The translations under genes were made by a program, and so were the position numbers. The notes under the pieces were generated by a model that saw nothing but the letters and a program-made list of their open reading frames with translations, was not told the origin of the DNA and made no database searches. From Cranoglanis bouderius (taxonomy: Eukaryota; Chordata; Actinopteri; Siluriformes; Cranoglanididae), in the NCBI GenBank assembly GCA_023630585.1, contig CM042566.1:6620254-6684253 (forward strand): a DNA stretch of 64,000 nucleotides, read 5' to 3'. Shown here piece after piece: positions 1 to 9,962 of the stretch. Position 1 is the first letter of the stretch; each line of letters opens with the position of its first letter.

Positions 1-300
1 GAACAAAATAATATCGAGGACCAGGGAATCAGTACAGAGAACAAAAAGGCTCAGTAATGACAGACAGGTAAACGCTGCAGAATACTTCACATAGAACACA
101 GAGACACAAGGGTTTAAATATACAGACTAATTAAAGGGCAAACAGAAACAGATGCAAGTAATCATGACACATTAGAGAGACAACCAATGAGAAGATGAGA
201 GGAGACAAGACATGCACCAAAACAAAACACACATAAACAAAACATGAAAACATGGACGTGAGCACCGTCGTAGACATACAGTATCTAAACGTCCAGCTAC
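1..300 (-). repeat. LTR-type repeat fragment related to the solo LTR at 30095
   Basis: This stretch resembles part of the solo LTR at 30095-30825. Both show a GGTTTAAATA motif followed by A-rich text with 'accaatga', a 'gaggagacaagacatg' or 'gaggaaacatgacgtg' type motif, and CCAAAACAAA. Read on the minus strand, the TTTAAA motif would be the TATA-like promoter of the LTR. The left edge lies outside the window and I see no clear right end, so no target duplication can be checked. The class is inferred by similarity to the better delimited copy. Confidence 0.5.
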
Positions 301-1895
301 TCAACCTGGTAATGGTGATGCGACTCAGTGCCTTATTTATTTTACAATTGTAGCATTATGTATATTGCTCTATATAACTATGAATTCGGGTTTGGTGTGC
401 TACTATTTTGAATTGTTGTTGATAGTCAAACAAGCCACATTTAACTTAAGAGTGTATGTGCTATTTTAGTGCTTTTCACTATACTGGCATGCTGCACTGG
501 CATACTGTAGGAGTTAACCAATAAAAATGGACATATTTCTCCATCCGTCCAATTCGGCTTGTTCCTTGACAACATTGTCTCAGTGGAACAACAGAAGTCA
601 AGAAAACAAACACAAAAATAAACTGAAATTTTTAAGCATAAACTTAAAATTATCAAATGTTACATTAGGACTAAATTATAAATCTGAAATTAAAAAAAAA
701 AAAAAAAAGTAGGGTGGTCAATGCTCAGCTTTTTGCTGAAAAGTTGTAATGACCATTTGGTGTTGTTTACCCAAAACGTTTGGGAACCATTACCTTACTG
801 TAAGGTCTAGGAATGACCATCCATTTTTCTTGTATATGGTTACTGTGCTGAGGTTCTGGTTGTTATTTTGGGTCACTGGTCAACCAGAAGCCATTTCCTC
901 ATTCAGTGTTCTAATTCATCCTAGATCCATTTTTTTTTTTTCTCTTTCTATAAAATAAATCCTCTCGCTTTTAAATGTAAGGGTTTGCTGACAGTTGGGT
1001 CAGAGTCCCGCTAATGCACCTACTTCTGCTTCATGTCATGTTCTTACACTAGACAGGAGCACAGCAAAAATTATACCCATGTGTAATTTACTGTTACATC
1101 AGAAATCATTTTCACAAACAGATAAACTGAATCATTTCAACCTTCTCTTAACCTGAACTTGGGTGAACATGCGTAACATGCTATAGGGCTCAATATGAAA
1201 ACATATATTATTGTACCTCCAAGAATAGGACTAGATACAATATAATATTAATAACAATTAAAAATGGGTGAGATTCAGATAACACATGCTTAGGGCTAAA
1301 AAAATAAAGGAATGTGTTTGTACATTTGTTTAAGGGGAATGTAGAGAGTTCTGAAAAATCCTGAGACAAAATTGCATACGTTCATCAACCTTAGAAGATA
1401 CACAACTCTTGCTACAGGACTTCTTCATACCCAATCATATTGAGACATAATGAGACAGAGCCATTTTCAGACACCTTTGTGAACTGATGGCAGTTGAATT
1501 GGATGCTGCGTGAGTGAGGAGGCAGCTCGGTTTCTCAGCGTGACTCACTCATGGGCGTGAGCACGGAGGGGTTGCCGCCTCAGGGCCGATGTCAGCACAG
1601 GAAAGCAGTAGAAAATCTCCTGGTGTTTCCTCAAACTCAGCACTGAAAGAGTATCCGCTTCCCCAGGGAACTGACTGCTCACTCATCACTGTCAGATATC
1701 CTGTGTGTAGCTCACGGCATGAGCTTTCCTTTCTCCATTTAAGACCTATAAGAGTGACAACAGCTGGGATTACAGAACTACTATCCCAACCTCAGGCAAT
1801 TTCTAGGATGTTTTACAAGCAAAGTTTTTTTTTTTTTTTTTTTTTGAGATTGTGTCTTATATTCAGTGTACAGGTCAGCTTAAGATATTTTTTAT
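301..1895. other. Unique noncoding DNA, no gene seen
   Basis: Mostly AT-rich text without a supported gene. It holds poly-A at 691-708, poly-T at 931-940 and poly-T at 1826-1845. The segment 1500-1760 is less AT-rich than its surroundings and contains AP-1-like TGACTCA. The frame at 1589-1945 runs into poly-T and CATC repeats and is judged chance. Confidence 0.5.
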
Positions 1896-1896
1896 T

Positions 1897-2042
1897 TCCA
1901 TCCATCCATCCATCCATCCATCCATTTTCTGTACCATTTATCTGACACAGGGTCGCGGGGATTCAGGGCATGAGGCGGGGGACACCCTGGATGGGGTGCC
2001 AACCCATCGTAGAGCACAATCTCACACACACACACACACACA

Positions 2043-2091
<49 letters not shown>

Positions 2092-2278
2092 ATTCACACA
2101 CTACGGACAATTTAGGGTTTGTTAAGCTGCCTACAAGGCATGTCTATGGACTGGGGGAGGAAACACCAGAAGCACAGGGAGAACATGCAAACTCCTTACA
2201 CACAGGGCAGGGATGGGAATCAAATCCCCAACCCTGGAGGTGCGAGACAAACATGCTAACCACTGAGCCACTAACCAC
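1897..2278 (-). repeat. tRNA-headed SINE with CATCC tail and AC expansion
   Basis: The plus strand reads (CATC)n, then a body with 'gggtcgcgggg', 'ggacaccctggatggggtgcc' type text and 'ctgggggaggaaac', and ends in 'gctaaccactgagccacta'. On the minus strand that end is a Pol III A-box-like start (TGGCTCAGTGGTTAGCA), with a B-box-like match in the 'ggaatcaaatcc' region. The SINE therefore lies on the minus strand, and (GGAT)n is its 3' tail. The internal AC tract at 2022-2090 is an expansion of a CA run that other copies also carry. Related copies are at 3162, 7600, 21996, 38487 and 45690. It recalls the piscine Mermaid-type SINEs, but the family name is a guess. Confidence 0.8.
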
Positions 2279-3160
2279 TGATATTATATTTACAAATACA
2301 GATGTAAAGTAGAGATAATTGAACAGATAATGAGTTCTAAATTGATAAAATAGGACACTTTATTTTTTTCCACACGGTATTTGGTATCCATTGGGACTGG
2401 GATCCTGTGAAACACAACAATGAATTTGTGTGAGCAGGAGGTTTTTACTTTCATACTTTCAGGTTTGGTGCTTAACATGATATGAATAGAAGGCATATCT
2501 GTCTGTCATCAGTGGTTTGCTACAGCAGCCTGACCTAAACACTGCCTTACTGAGTTTCCAAATAAATCCTTATTTCCACCATATTTCTGTACAAACTGGC
2601 ACATCATCATTCAACCATAATTCATCAAAAGAAATATGGTTTTATTTATAGAGCTGCTACTCCTTAAAGTAGGTACCGACCACATGCTGTGCACTGGGCA
2701 GCATGTTTCTCCTGGGGTCTCCACAAAACAACAATTTAGTTCAATTTAAAACTGTTAACTTGTAAGTTCATAGTTTTTCATTGTTTGAAATGAACATTCT
2801 TCATTGCTATTAAAAGAAAATCTTCCTGGAAAATCATATGGGCATTATAATGAAATGTTACTTAAAGGACATCATTTTGACTTGCAGAAGTACCACGTCC
2901 AGCTTTTCTGATCTTTCTGGAATGTAACAGGCAGTTAGTGTTTTCAACTATAAATAACAGCTCCCTGATATGGGAAAGATATCATCATTCTGAAAGATAG
3001 TTCCCTAGCTTACTCAGTCATGTTATTATGAACTCAAATAATGTAGCTGAGTTTGAGGAACTGTGGAAGTTCAAAACTGTGTCCGGTCTAGATCATGCCC
3101 ACTTATGGTTTAAATCTGAATACAGATACAAATATTTTGAGTATTTGTGCATGTTTGAGA
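2279..3160. other. Unique AT-rich DNA, no gene seen
   Basis: About 0.9 kb without a convincing open frame, repeat end or RNA gene. The minus frame at 2290-2496 has no recognisable domain. Confidence 0.5.
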
Positions 3161-3161
3161 T

Positions 3162-3505
3162 CCATCCATCCATTTTCCACACAGCTTATCCTACACAGGG
3201 TCGCAGTGGAGCCAGCAGCGTATCCCAGGGAACTTGGGGCATAAGGCAGAGGGCACCCTGAACAGGGTGTCAAGCCATCGCACGGCACAATCGCACACAT
3301 TCACACACTATGGACAGTTTGGAAATGCCAATCAGCGCATGTCTTTGGACTGGGGGAGGAAAGCGGGGCACCCAGAGCACCCCCAAAGCACAGGGATAAC
3401 ATGCAAAATTTGTGCACACAACACGGAAGCAGGATTCAAGCCCCCAACCCCCGAGGTGTGAGGCACAAAGCAAACGTGCTAACTACTAAGCCACCTTGCC
3501 CCTGC
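3162..3505 (-). repeat. tRNA-headed SINE, near full length
   Basis: Same family as 1897-2278. The plus strand begins with CATCCATCCATTTTCC, continues with 'cctacacagggtcgcag' and 'ctgggggagga', and ends with 'gctaactactaagccacctt', the reverse complement of the tRNA-like A box. It lacks the large AC expansion, so its length of about 345 bp is close to the unexpanded element. Confidence 0.8.
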
Positions 3506-5249
3506 ATGTTTAAGATAAATAATGTAAACAGCTACAGAATTGCAGCTTCGAAATTTCTAAATGTTTAAAATATCTAACTATTTTCTAGATATGGCAACTC
3601 TAAACATGTCAATATTATGGAAATTCATCCAGATTGCTGTATTTGTTACTGTCTTGATTATTGTAGATACTTTTTGCATTAGAAAATAGTGTTAATGTGA
3701 ATGCTGTTAAAAAAAAGCTACAGCGGTAACTCCAACCTTCCGCTTAACCTTCAAACATTTGTAAAAAAAAAATATACAGCTAATGTGAATTTTTACAGAT
3801 TCACAACAGTGAGACTACTGTATGTTGGAGCCATGGGTCCTGATCTACTGATCCTCTTCATTCCATTAGCAAAATGTGATTAAGACAAAATGTCTAATTG
3901 CAGTCATCCCGAGATCATCAGAGTATGATGGTGATTATTAGCTTGATTAACTTGACTGATTAATTCAGAAGTAATTAAAAGATTAATTCTGTTGTTAGTG
4001 TAAAATTTGATGTATGATGCAGTGTTATCGATGTGGGATATTAGTATTAACTGCATTTTCTCACAGTAACTTTCAAATGGCAGACCAAAGCTAGTGCAGA
4101 AAGAAAGCCACAGAGTTTATTAATTCCTCCTAGAGAGGATTAAGACATACTGATCTGCCAGTGCTAATTGCGCTGCTTGAAGTATAATTAATCCAAAAAG
4201 ACAGTGCTAGCCCGTGACAGCAGTACATGTGCTACACTTATTCTGCTTTTCAAATGATGCAAACGAGGATAAAGTTACTCAAGCCCCATCTTGAGTGTCT
4301 TAAATCCTGTCAATTCCCAACTCTGGTGGAGATTTAAGGTGAACAGGTCAGGGTTCAGTCAGAGTTATCCTCTTCTAATTATTAGCACAGGGAGGCTAAA
4401 TGTACAAGTAATCTATGTCAAAATGTATACCCTAAAACAAGCATGGTTACAGACACATAGAAAACATGTACGATTTTAAATAGACAATTATAGTTCTTGA
4501 AATCATTCTCTTCCTAATGTATTTTATACATCGCTAGCAAATTAGTTCATTACTGCAATAGACAAAGTAAACTTATTAATTGTTACTCGCATCCTGTTCA
4601 TAAATTTGACCTCATTTGATGTTTTCAAAGGCATGCTTAGTAGGACCTTTGTCAGAGTAGTGATGAATAGCCAGAAAATGCAGCAGGCCATTAGACATCA
4701 GACCTCATTGTTCATTTTACAAGACTTTCTTAAGGGTGATGATAATTAACATGGTCCAGTCTTAATAAAGTTCTTTGCATCGTTAGAATATTCTGATCTA
4801 TTCTTCTATAATTAGGAAATAATTGTAGCTATAATTGACTATAACCAAAGAGCAGTCTGTGCAGTACAGAGCAGTGTTGAGGAAGTACTACTATTTTGGA
4901 ATTGTAACTTGCTTTGGTCTTGCTATAGCTTGCTATAACTTTGGTCAATCTAGATGACCTCTGGCCAATCACGCACCCCTACGGAGGTGACCTCTCCACC
5001 GTTTGAATGTCTGCTCTATCAGCTTTCAGTGGTACTATAGGCACCTTCCATGGTGACCATGAGTAACATGTAATCAGGGTTTGATTCCAGAGAGGGAGCT
5101 TGAGAAATGGCTACCATATCAAAAGAAGGCAGTTTACCTATTCCTGGCACAGGGAGGTAGTGATGACAAATAATTACTGTAATCGTAATTATTGTAATTG
5201 TAATCAGAATAGGTCTTAAGCCCATAGAGGAAGTCTCAGCTACAATAGC
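3506..5249. other. Unique noncoding DNA with a conserved-looking TAAT-rich block
   Basis: No gene is supported. The part 3890-4290 is rich in homeodomain-type cores (TAATTA, TTAATTC, GCTAATTGCGC) and low in simple repeats, as in vertebrate developmental enhancers. That reading is by eye; conservation was not measured. The left target duplication of the LTR insertion is at 5245-5249. Confidence 0.4.
5245..5249. repeat. Left target-site duplication (ATAGC)
   Basis: ATAGC directly precedes the TGTGG end at 5250 and recurs at 7038-7042, directly after the CCACA end at 7037. A 5-bp duplication is usual for Ty3/gypsy integrases. It indicates that 5250-7037 entered as one unit. Confidence 0.75.
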
Positions 5250-5491
5250 TGTGGCGAGGAGGAGGGAGTGGCCAGGCTGTGAGGACGCACACCTGGCACT
5301 GATTTAATCAGTGGGAGAGAGAGATAAAGGAGCAGCTGGAGGCGCCAGGGAGAGAGAGAGAGAGAGAGGCATGTGCATTTTGTGTTCAGTTTGTGTGTTT
5401 TATGTTTGGTTTCAGTTTCATTTACTATTAAACTTTATGTTTACGATCAGCCGGTTCCCAACTCCTCATTGCCCGACTTTAAATTGTTACA
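5250..5491 (+). repeat. LTR, forward orientation
   Basis: 242 bp, starting TGTGGCGAGG and ending TTGTTACA. It is followed by one base and a primer binding site, which fixes both its 3' boundary and its orientation. It contains a GA-rich run (5350-5369) and 'gataaagga' and 'attaaacttta' motifs. No second direct copy exists in the window. Confidence 0.75.
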
Positions 5492-5492
5492 C

Positions 5493-5510
5493 TGGTGCCG
5501 AAACCCGGGA
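5493..5510 (+). other. Primer binding site matching tRNA-Phe
   Basis: TGGTGCCGAAACCCGGGA is the reverse complement of the 3' end of vertebrate tRNA-Phe including CCA, with all 18 bases matching the tRNA as I know it. It sits one base past the LTR end, the canonical place for minus-strand primer annealing. Confidence 0.85.
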
Positions 5511-5526
5511 AGGAGGAGGGACGCGC

Positions 5527-6855
5527 TGTTGAACCACCACCCCTGGGGCTGTCTCAATATGGTGCTCTATGAGGTTAGTGCGGCCGGGGAGAGGCGAGAA
5601 CACGTCAGAAAACTCTGCCTGTAGGGTTTTGATATCTATAATTTGGGCTGGGGAGAGGTGGTCCCCGCACGGCACCGGAGGGGATTGACTCACCAATTTT
5701 AGATCTACCTCTGGCCCAAGCTCCTCCCTTTCAGGAACTACCGTTGCCAATGCTACCGATGCCGTCTTCCTCCATAGTTTTAGCAGGTTTAGATGATAAA
5801 CCTGCCGTGCCCCGCCTCTATCCGTTCGCCCTACCTCATAGTCGACATCCCTGACTCGCCGTATGACCTCAAAGGGTCCTTGCCACTTGGCGAGTAATTT
5901 GGAGCTCGCCGTGGGTAGTAACACGAGCACATCTCCCAGCGTGAACTCGCGTAGCCGTGCACCCCTGTTATACAGCCGGGATTGATGTTCTTGTGCCTGT
6001 AGCAAATTCTCCTGCATTAGGTGAGTTAATGTGTGGAGTTTTGCTCTCAGGTCCAAAATGTACTGAATTTCATTCTTACTGGCTGAAAGGCCCCTCCTCC
6101 CAATTTTCCCATATGACGTCAAGTACGCCGCGCGGCTTGCATCCATACAATAATTCAAATGGAGAGAACCCCGTGGAGGCTTGCGGGACCTCTCGTACTG
6201 CGAATAACAGGGGCTCTAGCCACTTATCCCAATTCCGTGTATCTTCCTGCACAAACTTATGAATCATATTTTTAAGCATTTGATTAAAGCGCTCCACCAG
6301 CCCATCCGTTTGCAGATGATAAACTCTGGTGCGAATCGCTTTAACCCCCAACAATTCATACAGTTCGCGCAGGGTGCGTGACATAAAAGATGTGCCCTGA
6401 TCAGTTAGGATCTCTTTCGTTATCCCAACCTGGGAGATAACACGGAAGAGTGCATCCGCAACATTCCTCGCGGAGATATTGCGTAGAGGCACCGTTTCCG
6501 GGTATCACGTTGTGTAGTCCACTAATACTAATACAAAGCGATACCCCCGTGCAGATCGGTCTAATGGCCCGACGAGGTCCATGCCAATTCTCTCGAAGGG
6601 GACCTCGATTAACGGGAGTGGGAGCAACGGCGCTTTTGGGGTGGCCGGTGGATTCACCAGCTGGAATTCGCGGCATGTTGCGCACCACCGGTGAACGTCG
6701 CCACGAATGCCCGGCCAATAAAAGCGAGCCAAGAGCCGACCTAATGTTTTCGCCTGCCCTAAGTGCCCCGCCATAGGGTTATAATGAGCTGCCTGGAATA
6801 ATCCTTCCCGACGGTTCTTAGGAACCAACAATTGGGTTACATTTTCCGTATCACT
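5527..6855 (-). pseudogene. Ty3/gypsy pol fragment: integrase followed by RT N-terminus
   Basis: The minus-strand translation gives, in order: an HHCC zinc finger (AHYNPMAGH to CATC, about 6690-6800); the start of the integrase core with DLVGPL; the second aspartate in LTDQG; and VERFN with the glutamate, 35 residues after that aspartate (DD35E). A GPY/F-like module (LLAKWQGPFEV, VYHLNLLK) follows, then FSDVFSPLPGRTNLIEHHI, which resembles the lead-in to gypsy reverse transcriptase. Integrase before RT is the order of Gmr1-type elements. Lesions seen are an in-frame TGA at 6505-6507 and a frameshift near 6085. The protein stops being RT-like near 5527, where the frame reads the reverse of the primer site. 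Protease, the rest of RT and RNase H are absent. Confidence 0.8.
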
Positions 6856-6859
6856 GTAT

Positions 6860-7037
6860 ACACACACACACATGCACGCACACATGTAGCTCTGTGTCAG
6901 CGTCACTCTCTCTCTCTCGAGGCACATGTCTCTCCTCCTTTTCGTCTCACTGCAACACAGAACACTCGTTAGTCTCAATTTCCTACAGGTGTGTAAACAT
7001 TACCACTCACTTTCTCCGGCTCTGCCCTCCATCCACA
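6860..7037 (-). repeat. Inverted LTR-like end
   Basis: Read on the minus strand from 7037 it starts TGTGGATGGAGGG, carries 'acacacctg', a GA repeat (about 6908-6920) and a GT-rich run, and then meets the integrase coding. This plan parallels the forward LTR at 5250 (TGTGG start, 'acacctg', GA repeat, 'gcatgtgc'). It looks like the first part of a related, not identical, LTR. The CA end plus the ATAGC duplication supports a true element end; the LTR reading is inference. Confidence 0.5.
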
Positions 7038-7042
7038 ATAGC

Positions 7043-7204
7043 ATATATTAAAGTTGGTGCAGCCAGAGTGGGTCCACCATGAGGAGAGCCATCACCTGGC
7101 CCAGATCCTGCTATGCCACACCTCCTGGATGCTTTGGGCTACAAGGTGGTGCAATGTGCAGTGTTGCCACAGCTCCTAGATCCCTGGTTCATATTATCTC
7201 CCCA
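7043..7204. other. Short unique stretch
   Basis: Between the composite LTR element and the next SINE-like repeat. Nothing recognisable. Confidence 0.4.
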
Positions 7205-7312
7205 GGTTCATTTGGGTTTTCAACGTTTTCCTCCTACCTCCCAAAAACATGCCAGTAGATGGACTAGCTACTATGAACTGTCCATAGCTCCTGTGAATGT
7301 GTTTGTGTTTTT

Positions 7313-7388
<76 letters not shown>

Positions 7389-7500
7389 CATGGTGCCCTG
7401 CAATGGACTGGCATCCCATCCAGGGTGTATTCCCACCTCCTGCCCAGTGTTCCTGGGAAAGGTTCCGGATCCACCGTGACCCTGACCAGTTCCTGAAGTA
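7205..7500 (+). repeat. Old SINE-related repeat with long TG tract
   Basis: The text 'ttttcctcctacctcccaa', 'aacatgccagtag', 'ggtgccctgcaatggactggc' and 'atcccatccagggtgt' follows the sense orientation of the SINE family seen at 21996, but is diverged. A (TG)34 tract at 7318-7385 expands the GT run seen in the family. Frames in and around it are microsatellite translations. Confidence 0.6.
7318..7385. repeat. (TG)n microsatellite
   Basis: Pure TG dinucleotides, about 34 units, inside the SINE-like repeat. Confidence 0.95.
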
Positions 7501-7599
7501 GCAAAAGCTTATTTTTTCCAACAGCTCATGTGTAGGATATTCTCAGGTGTTCGTATTTAAACGCTATTCAACTTTTGTATGTGTTAGTTTGTCAGTGCA

Positions 7600-7832
7600 A
7601 CCCATCCATCCATCCATTTTCTGTACCACTTATCCTACACAGGGTAGCAAGGAGCCTGGAGCCTATCCCATGGGACTCGTGCACAATGTGGGGACACCCT
7701 GGATGGAATGCCAACACAATCGCACACACACATTCACACATTATGGACAATTTAGAGATGACAACCAGCCTACAACACATGTCTTTGGACTGGGGGAGGA
7801 AACCGAAGTACCCGGAGGAAATTCCACACACT
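7600..7832 (-). repeat. SINE, truncated at its 5' (tRNA) end
   Basis: The plus strand starts (CATC)n CATTTTCTGTACC, runs through 'cctacacagggtagcaagg' and 'ctgggggaggaaacc', and stops near 'ccggaggaaattcc' before the tRNA-like head. Same family as 1897 and 3162, inserted in the same orientation. Confidence 0.75.
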
Positions 7833-9769
7833 AGAAACTATTACCTTCAGTTTACAAGTTTTATTTTGCTCCCCAGGCTTTGTACACACAGGGAAGCTGT
7901 TTTATTTGTACCACAAGCAATTAAATGGCTAAACAAAACTACTCAAGAACTTAAGTAAGCACTCAGCATATTTATATCTCCCCCTGTAGCATTGCTTATT
8001 GAGTAGGGAGGCCTACCTTGATGATTTATTTAATTGCAATGTAATTGAGGTTCTACCATCAGCAGAGATTAAATCAATGTTCATTTGGCTAATGAGTTAT
8101 ATGTTTGATGTCTGCACTGTGACACCTAAAGTGTGTTTTTTTTTGTTTGTTTGTTTTTTTTTTTCTTTTAGGACAGTATATTTTCTAATTAGCTGTTTAT
8201 TTTGGGCTTTAAATGATCAAACTCAGGTACCTTGAGAATAAACAGTTATATTAAGGATTGTCATTTCATTTAACCTTAGGTCAATGAAACAGTTTTCTTT
8301 CCCCAAATGTAATCGATGAGTCACATGTTTGCTGTGTTAGAATTGCTTCTTTGGTTTTGTACTAATGCTGTAAGGCTAATTTAGCTAACAAATATGGGAA
8401 GCCCATTTTTTCTGCCAAGTAAACTGCATGCCTAACATTAAATACCTCAGACTGTGTCAAGTTACTAGGTAAGTATACTTGCTTATGTGGTTTGAACATC
8501 ATATGACAATATGTGGATGATATGTGGTGCTAGCCATGATGTACTAGGCAGTTCGGTGACATTTTTCTTATGAGTCACATAACTAAAACAATAATGAAGC
8601 ATGAATATCTTTAATTTTCAGCAAATAGTGAGTGTACGTCTTTTGTAATGTTTACATTAGCAGCATGCCAATAATATAACTGAAACCAAAGTTTTGAAAG
8701 TAGAAATGCATGTTAGAAGTGATTTGAATAATAATTTGGTTTGATAAACTAGGCAGTGTTGCTGCCGTATTTGTCCGAATGGGTTTCGTCTGGGTTCTCT
8801 GGTTTTCTCCCAAAAACATGCTGGTATTTAATTGGCTGCCCCTAGGTGTGAATGAGTGTATGAATGTGTGTGTGAGTGCATGATGCCCTGTAGTGAACTG
8901 GCTGCCAGTCCAAGGTCTATAGCGCGATATTCCTGGTAGGAAAGTACTTACTGAACATCTGTAAGTGAAAGAATGACATTTTACTTATTTTACATATTAC
9001 TTAACCAAATAATGTATTTTAAAGTGAGTGTGTAAACATGTAAACATGCAGTTTATGTGATGCATGATGCACTTGGCTGCTTAAGCTTTGCTAACATGCT
9101 AGCTCCAATGCAAAACTAAAGAATCAAACTTCAGATATCAGACACATTTTTGCAGAAGTGCATTTTAGGTAAGAGGAGAACTGTGTGAAATCTCTCTTTT
9201 TTTATTTATTGTTGTCAGTAATGCTATAGTGTCTTGCATGAAGATGTGATAGATGCTGTTTCCATAGCTGAGCTTGGTGGGTTTCTCGTCTTCATTGATA
9301 GACCATTTAATTTCTACTGTAGAAGTCTGAGGATGATGAGACTTGTCCTAGTTTCTGAGAGCATCCCATGGAACAATAACTTCTAATCTTCTTCAAAGTG
9401 TTTCAAAATAGAGTATGTGAAGATTTTCCACTAGCTTCAATTTTCAAAACACAAGGGAAATCTGTAGAATGGTCAAACACTGTGCAGAAAAGTAATCAAG
9501 ACAAATAAATAGCAATCAGGGGAATCATGGCTCAGTACTTATATTACTTAAATGAGTGGCAAAACTTTGCAATGAGTAACATAAAAAACAAACAAACATG
9601 TGCTTATTTAGTGAGCAATCCAGGAAATGAGCAAGTGACTAGAGTTCTGGGGACACTGTGGACAGGGTTAATGCCCTGGGCTGTTGTGACACTAACAAAT
9701 ACAAATCGCTTACTCATTCGATAATATTTGGAAAATATTATCTCAAAGACTATATAAGGTAAGTTCACT
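7833..9769. other. Unique AT-rich DNA with a SINE relic
   Basis: No gene is supported. A relic of the CATCC-tail SINE family lies at about 8775-8945, recognised by 'tctggttttctcccaaaaac', 'gtgagtgcatgatgccctg' and 'gtagtgaactggctgccagt' in sense orientation. The rest shows no recognisable structure. Confidence 0.45.
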
Positions 9770-9962
9770 GAGATGCATTTATTTACGCTTACGGCATTTG
9801 ATAGACACCCTTAGAGAGACTTACATTTATCTCATGTTATAAAACTGAGCAGTTGAGAGTTAAGGGCCTTGCTCAAGGGCCCAGTAAGGGCAGCATGGCG
9901 GTGCTGTGGTTTGAACTCATGACCCTGCAATCAGAAGTCTAATGTCTTAATTAAACTCTATT
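9770..9962 (-). repeat. tRNA-derived SINE (V-SINE/HE1-like), minus strand
   Basis: The plus strand reads 'ttacggcatttgatagacac', 'gagagacttacatttatctc', 'gagttaagggccttgctcaa', then 'gtttgaactcatgaccctgc'. The reverse complement gives a B-box-like GAGTTCAAAC, a middle with 'cttgagcaaggccctt', and an end like 'taagtc...atgccgtaa', the widespread fish SINE tail. The same family is at 15437 in the opposite orientation. Confidence 0.7.

Larger units (their letters stand above)
5250..7037. mobile_element. Composite Ty3/gypsy-type insertion with two LTR 5'-type ends
   Basis: A 1788-bp insertion with TG...CA ends and a 5-bp ATAGC duplication on both sides. Inside, in plus order, are a forward LTR (5250-5491), a tRNA-Phe primer site (5493-5510), about 15 bp of leader, an inverted pol segment coding on the minus strand (about 5527-6855), and an inverted LTR-like stretch (about 6860-7037). 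Read inward, both ends start TGTGG and are G-rich. A normal element would end with the 3' end of a direct-repeat LTR. The flanking duplication suggests the rearrangement happened during reverse transcription, before integration. Confidence 0.7.

Noticed and set aside
1892..2115. His/Thr- and Cys/Val-rich frames over AC and TG tracts here and at 7194-7521, 34412-34854, 42465-42824, 51595-51842, 54883-55222, 60371-60782 and 62252-62811
   Set aside because: All are translations of dinucleotide repeats in several frames at once.
5493..5510. tRNA-Phe gene fragment
   Set aside because: Only the 18 bases complementary to the tRNA 3' end are present, one base after an LTR; this is a primer binding site.
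5957..6776. Plus-strand frames over the gypsy pol region (101 and 108 aa)
   Set aside because: They are antisense shadows of the integrase coding on the minus strand.
5250..7037. Ordinary minus-strand gypsy element with two LTRs
   Set aside because: The left LTR is followed by a forward primer site and shares no direct repeat with the right end; a normal minus-strand copy would show the same LTR twice in the same orientation.
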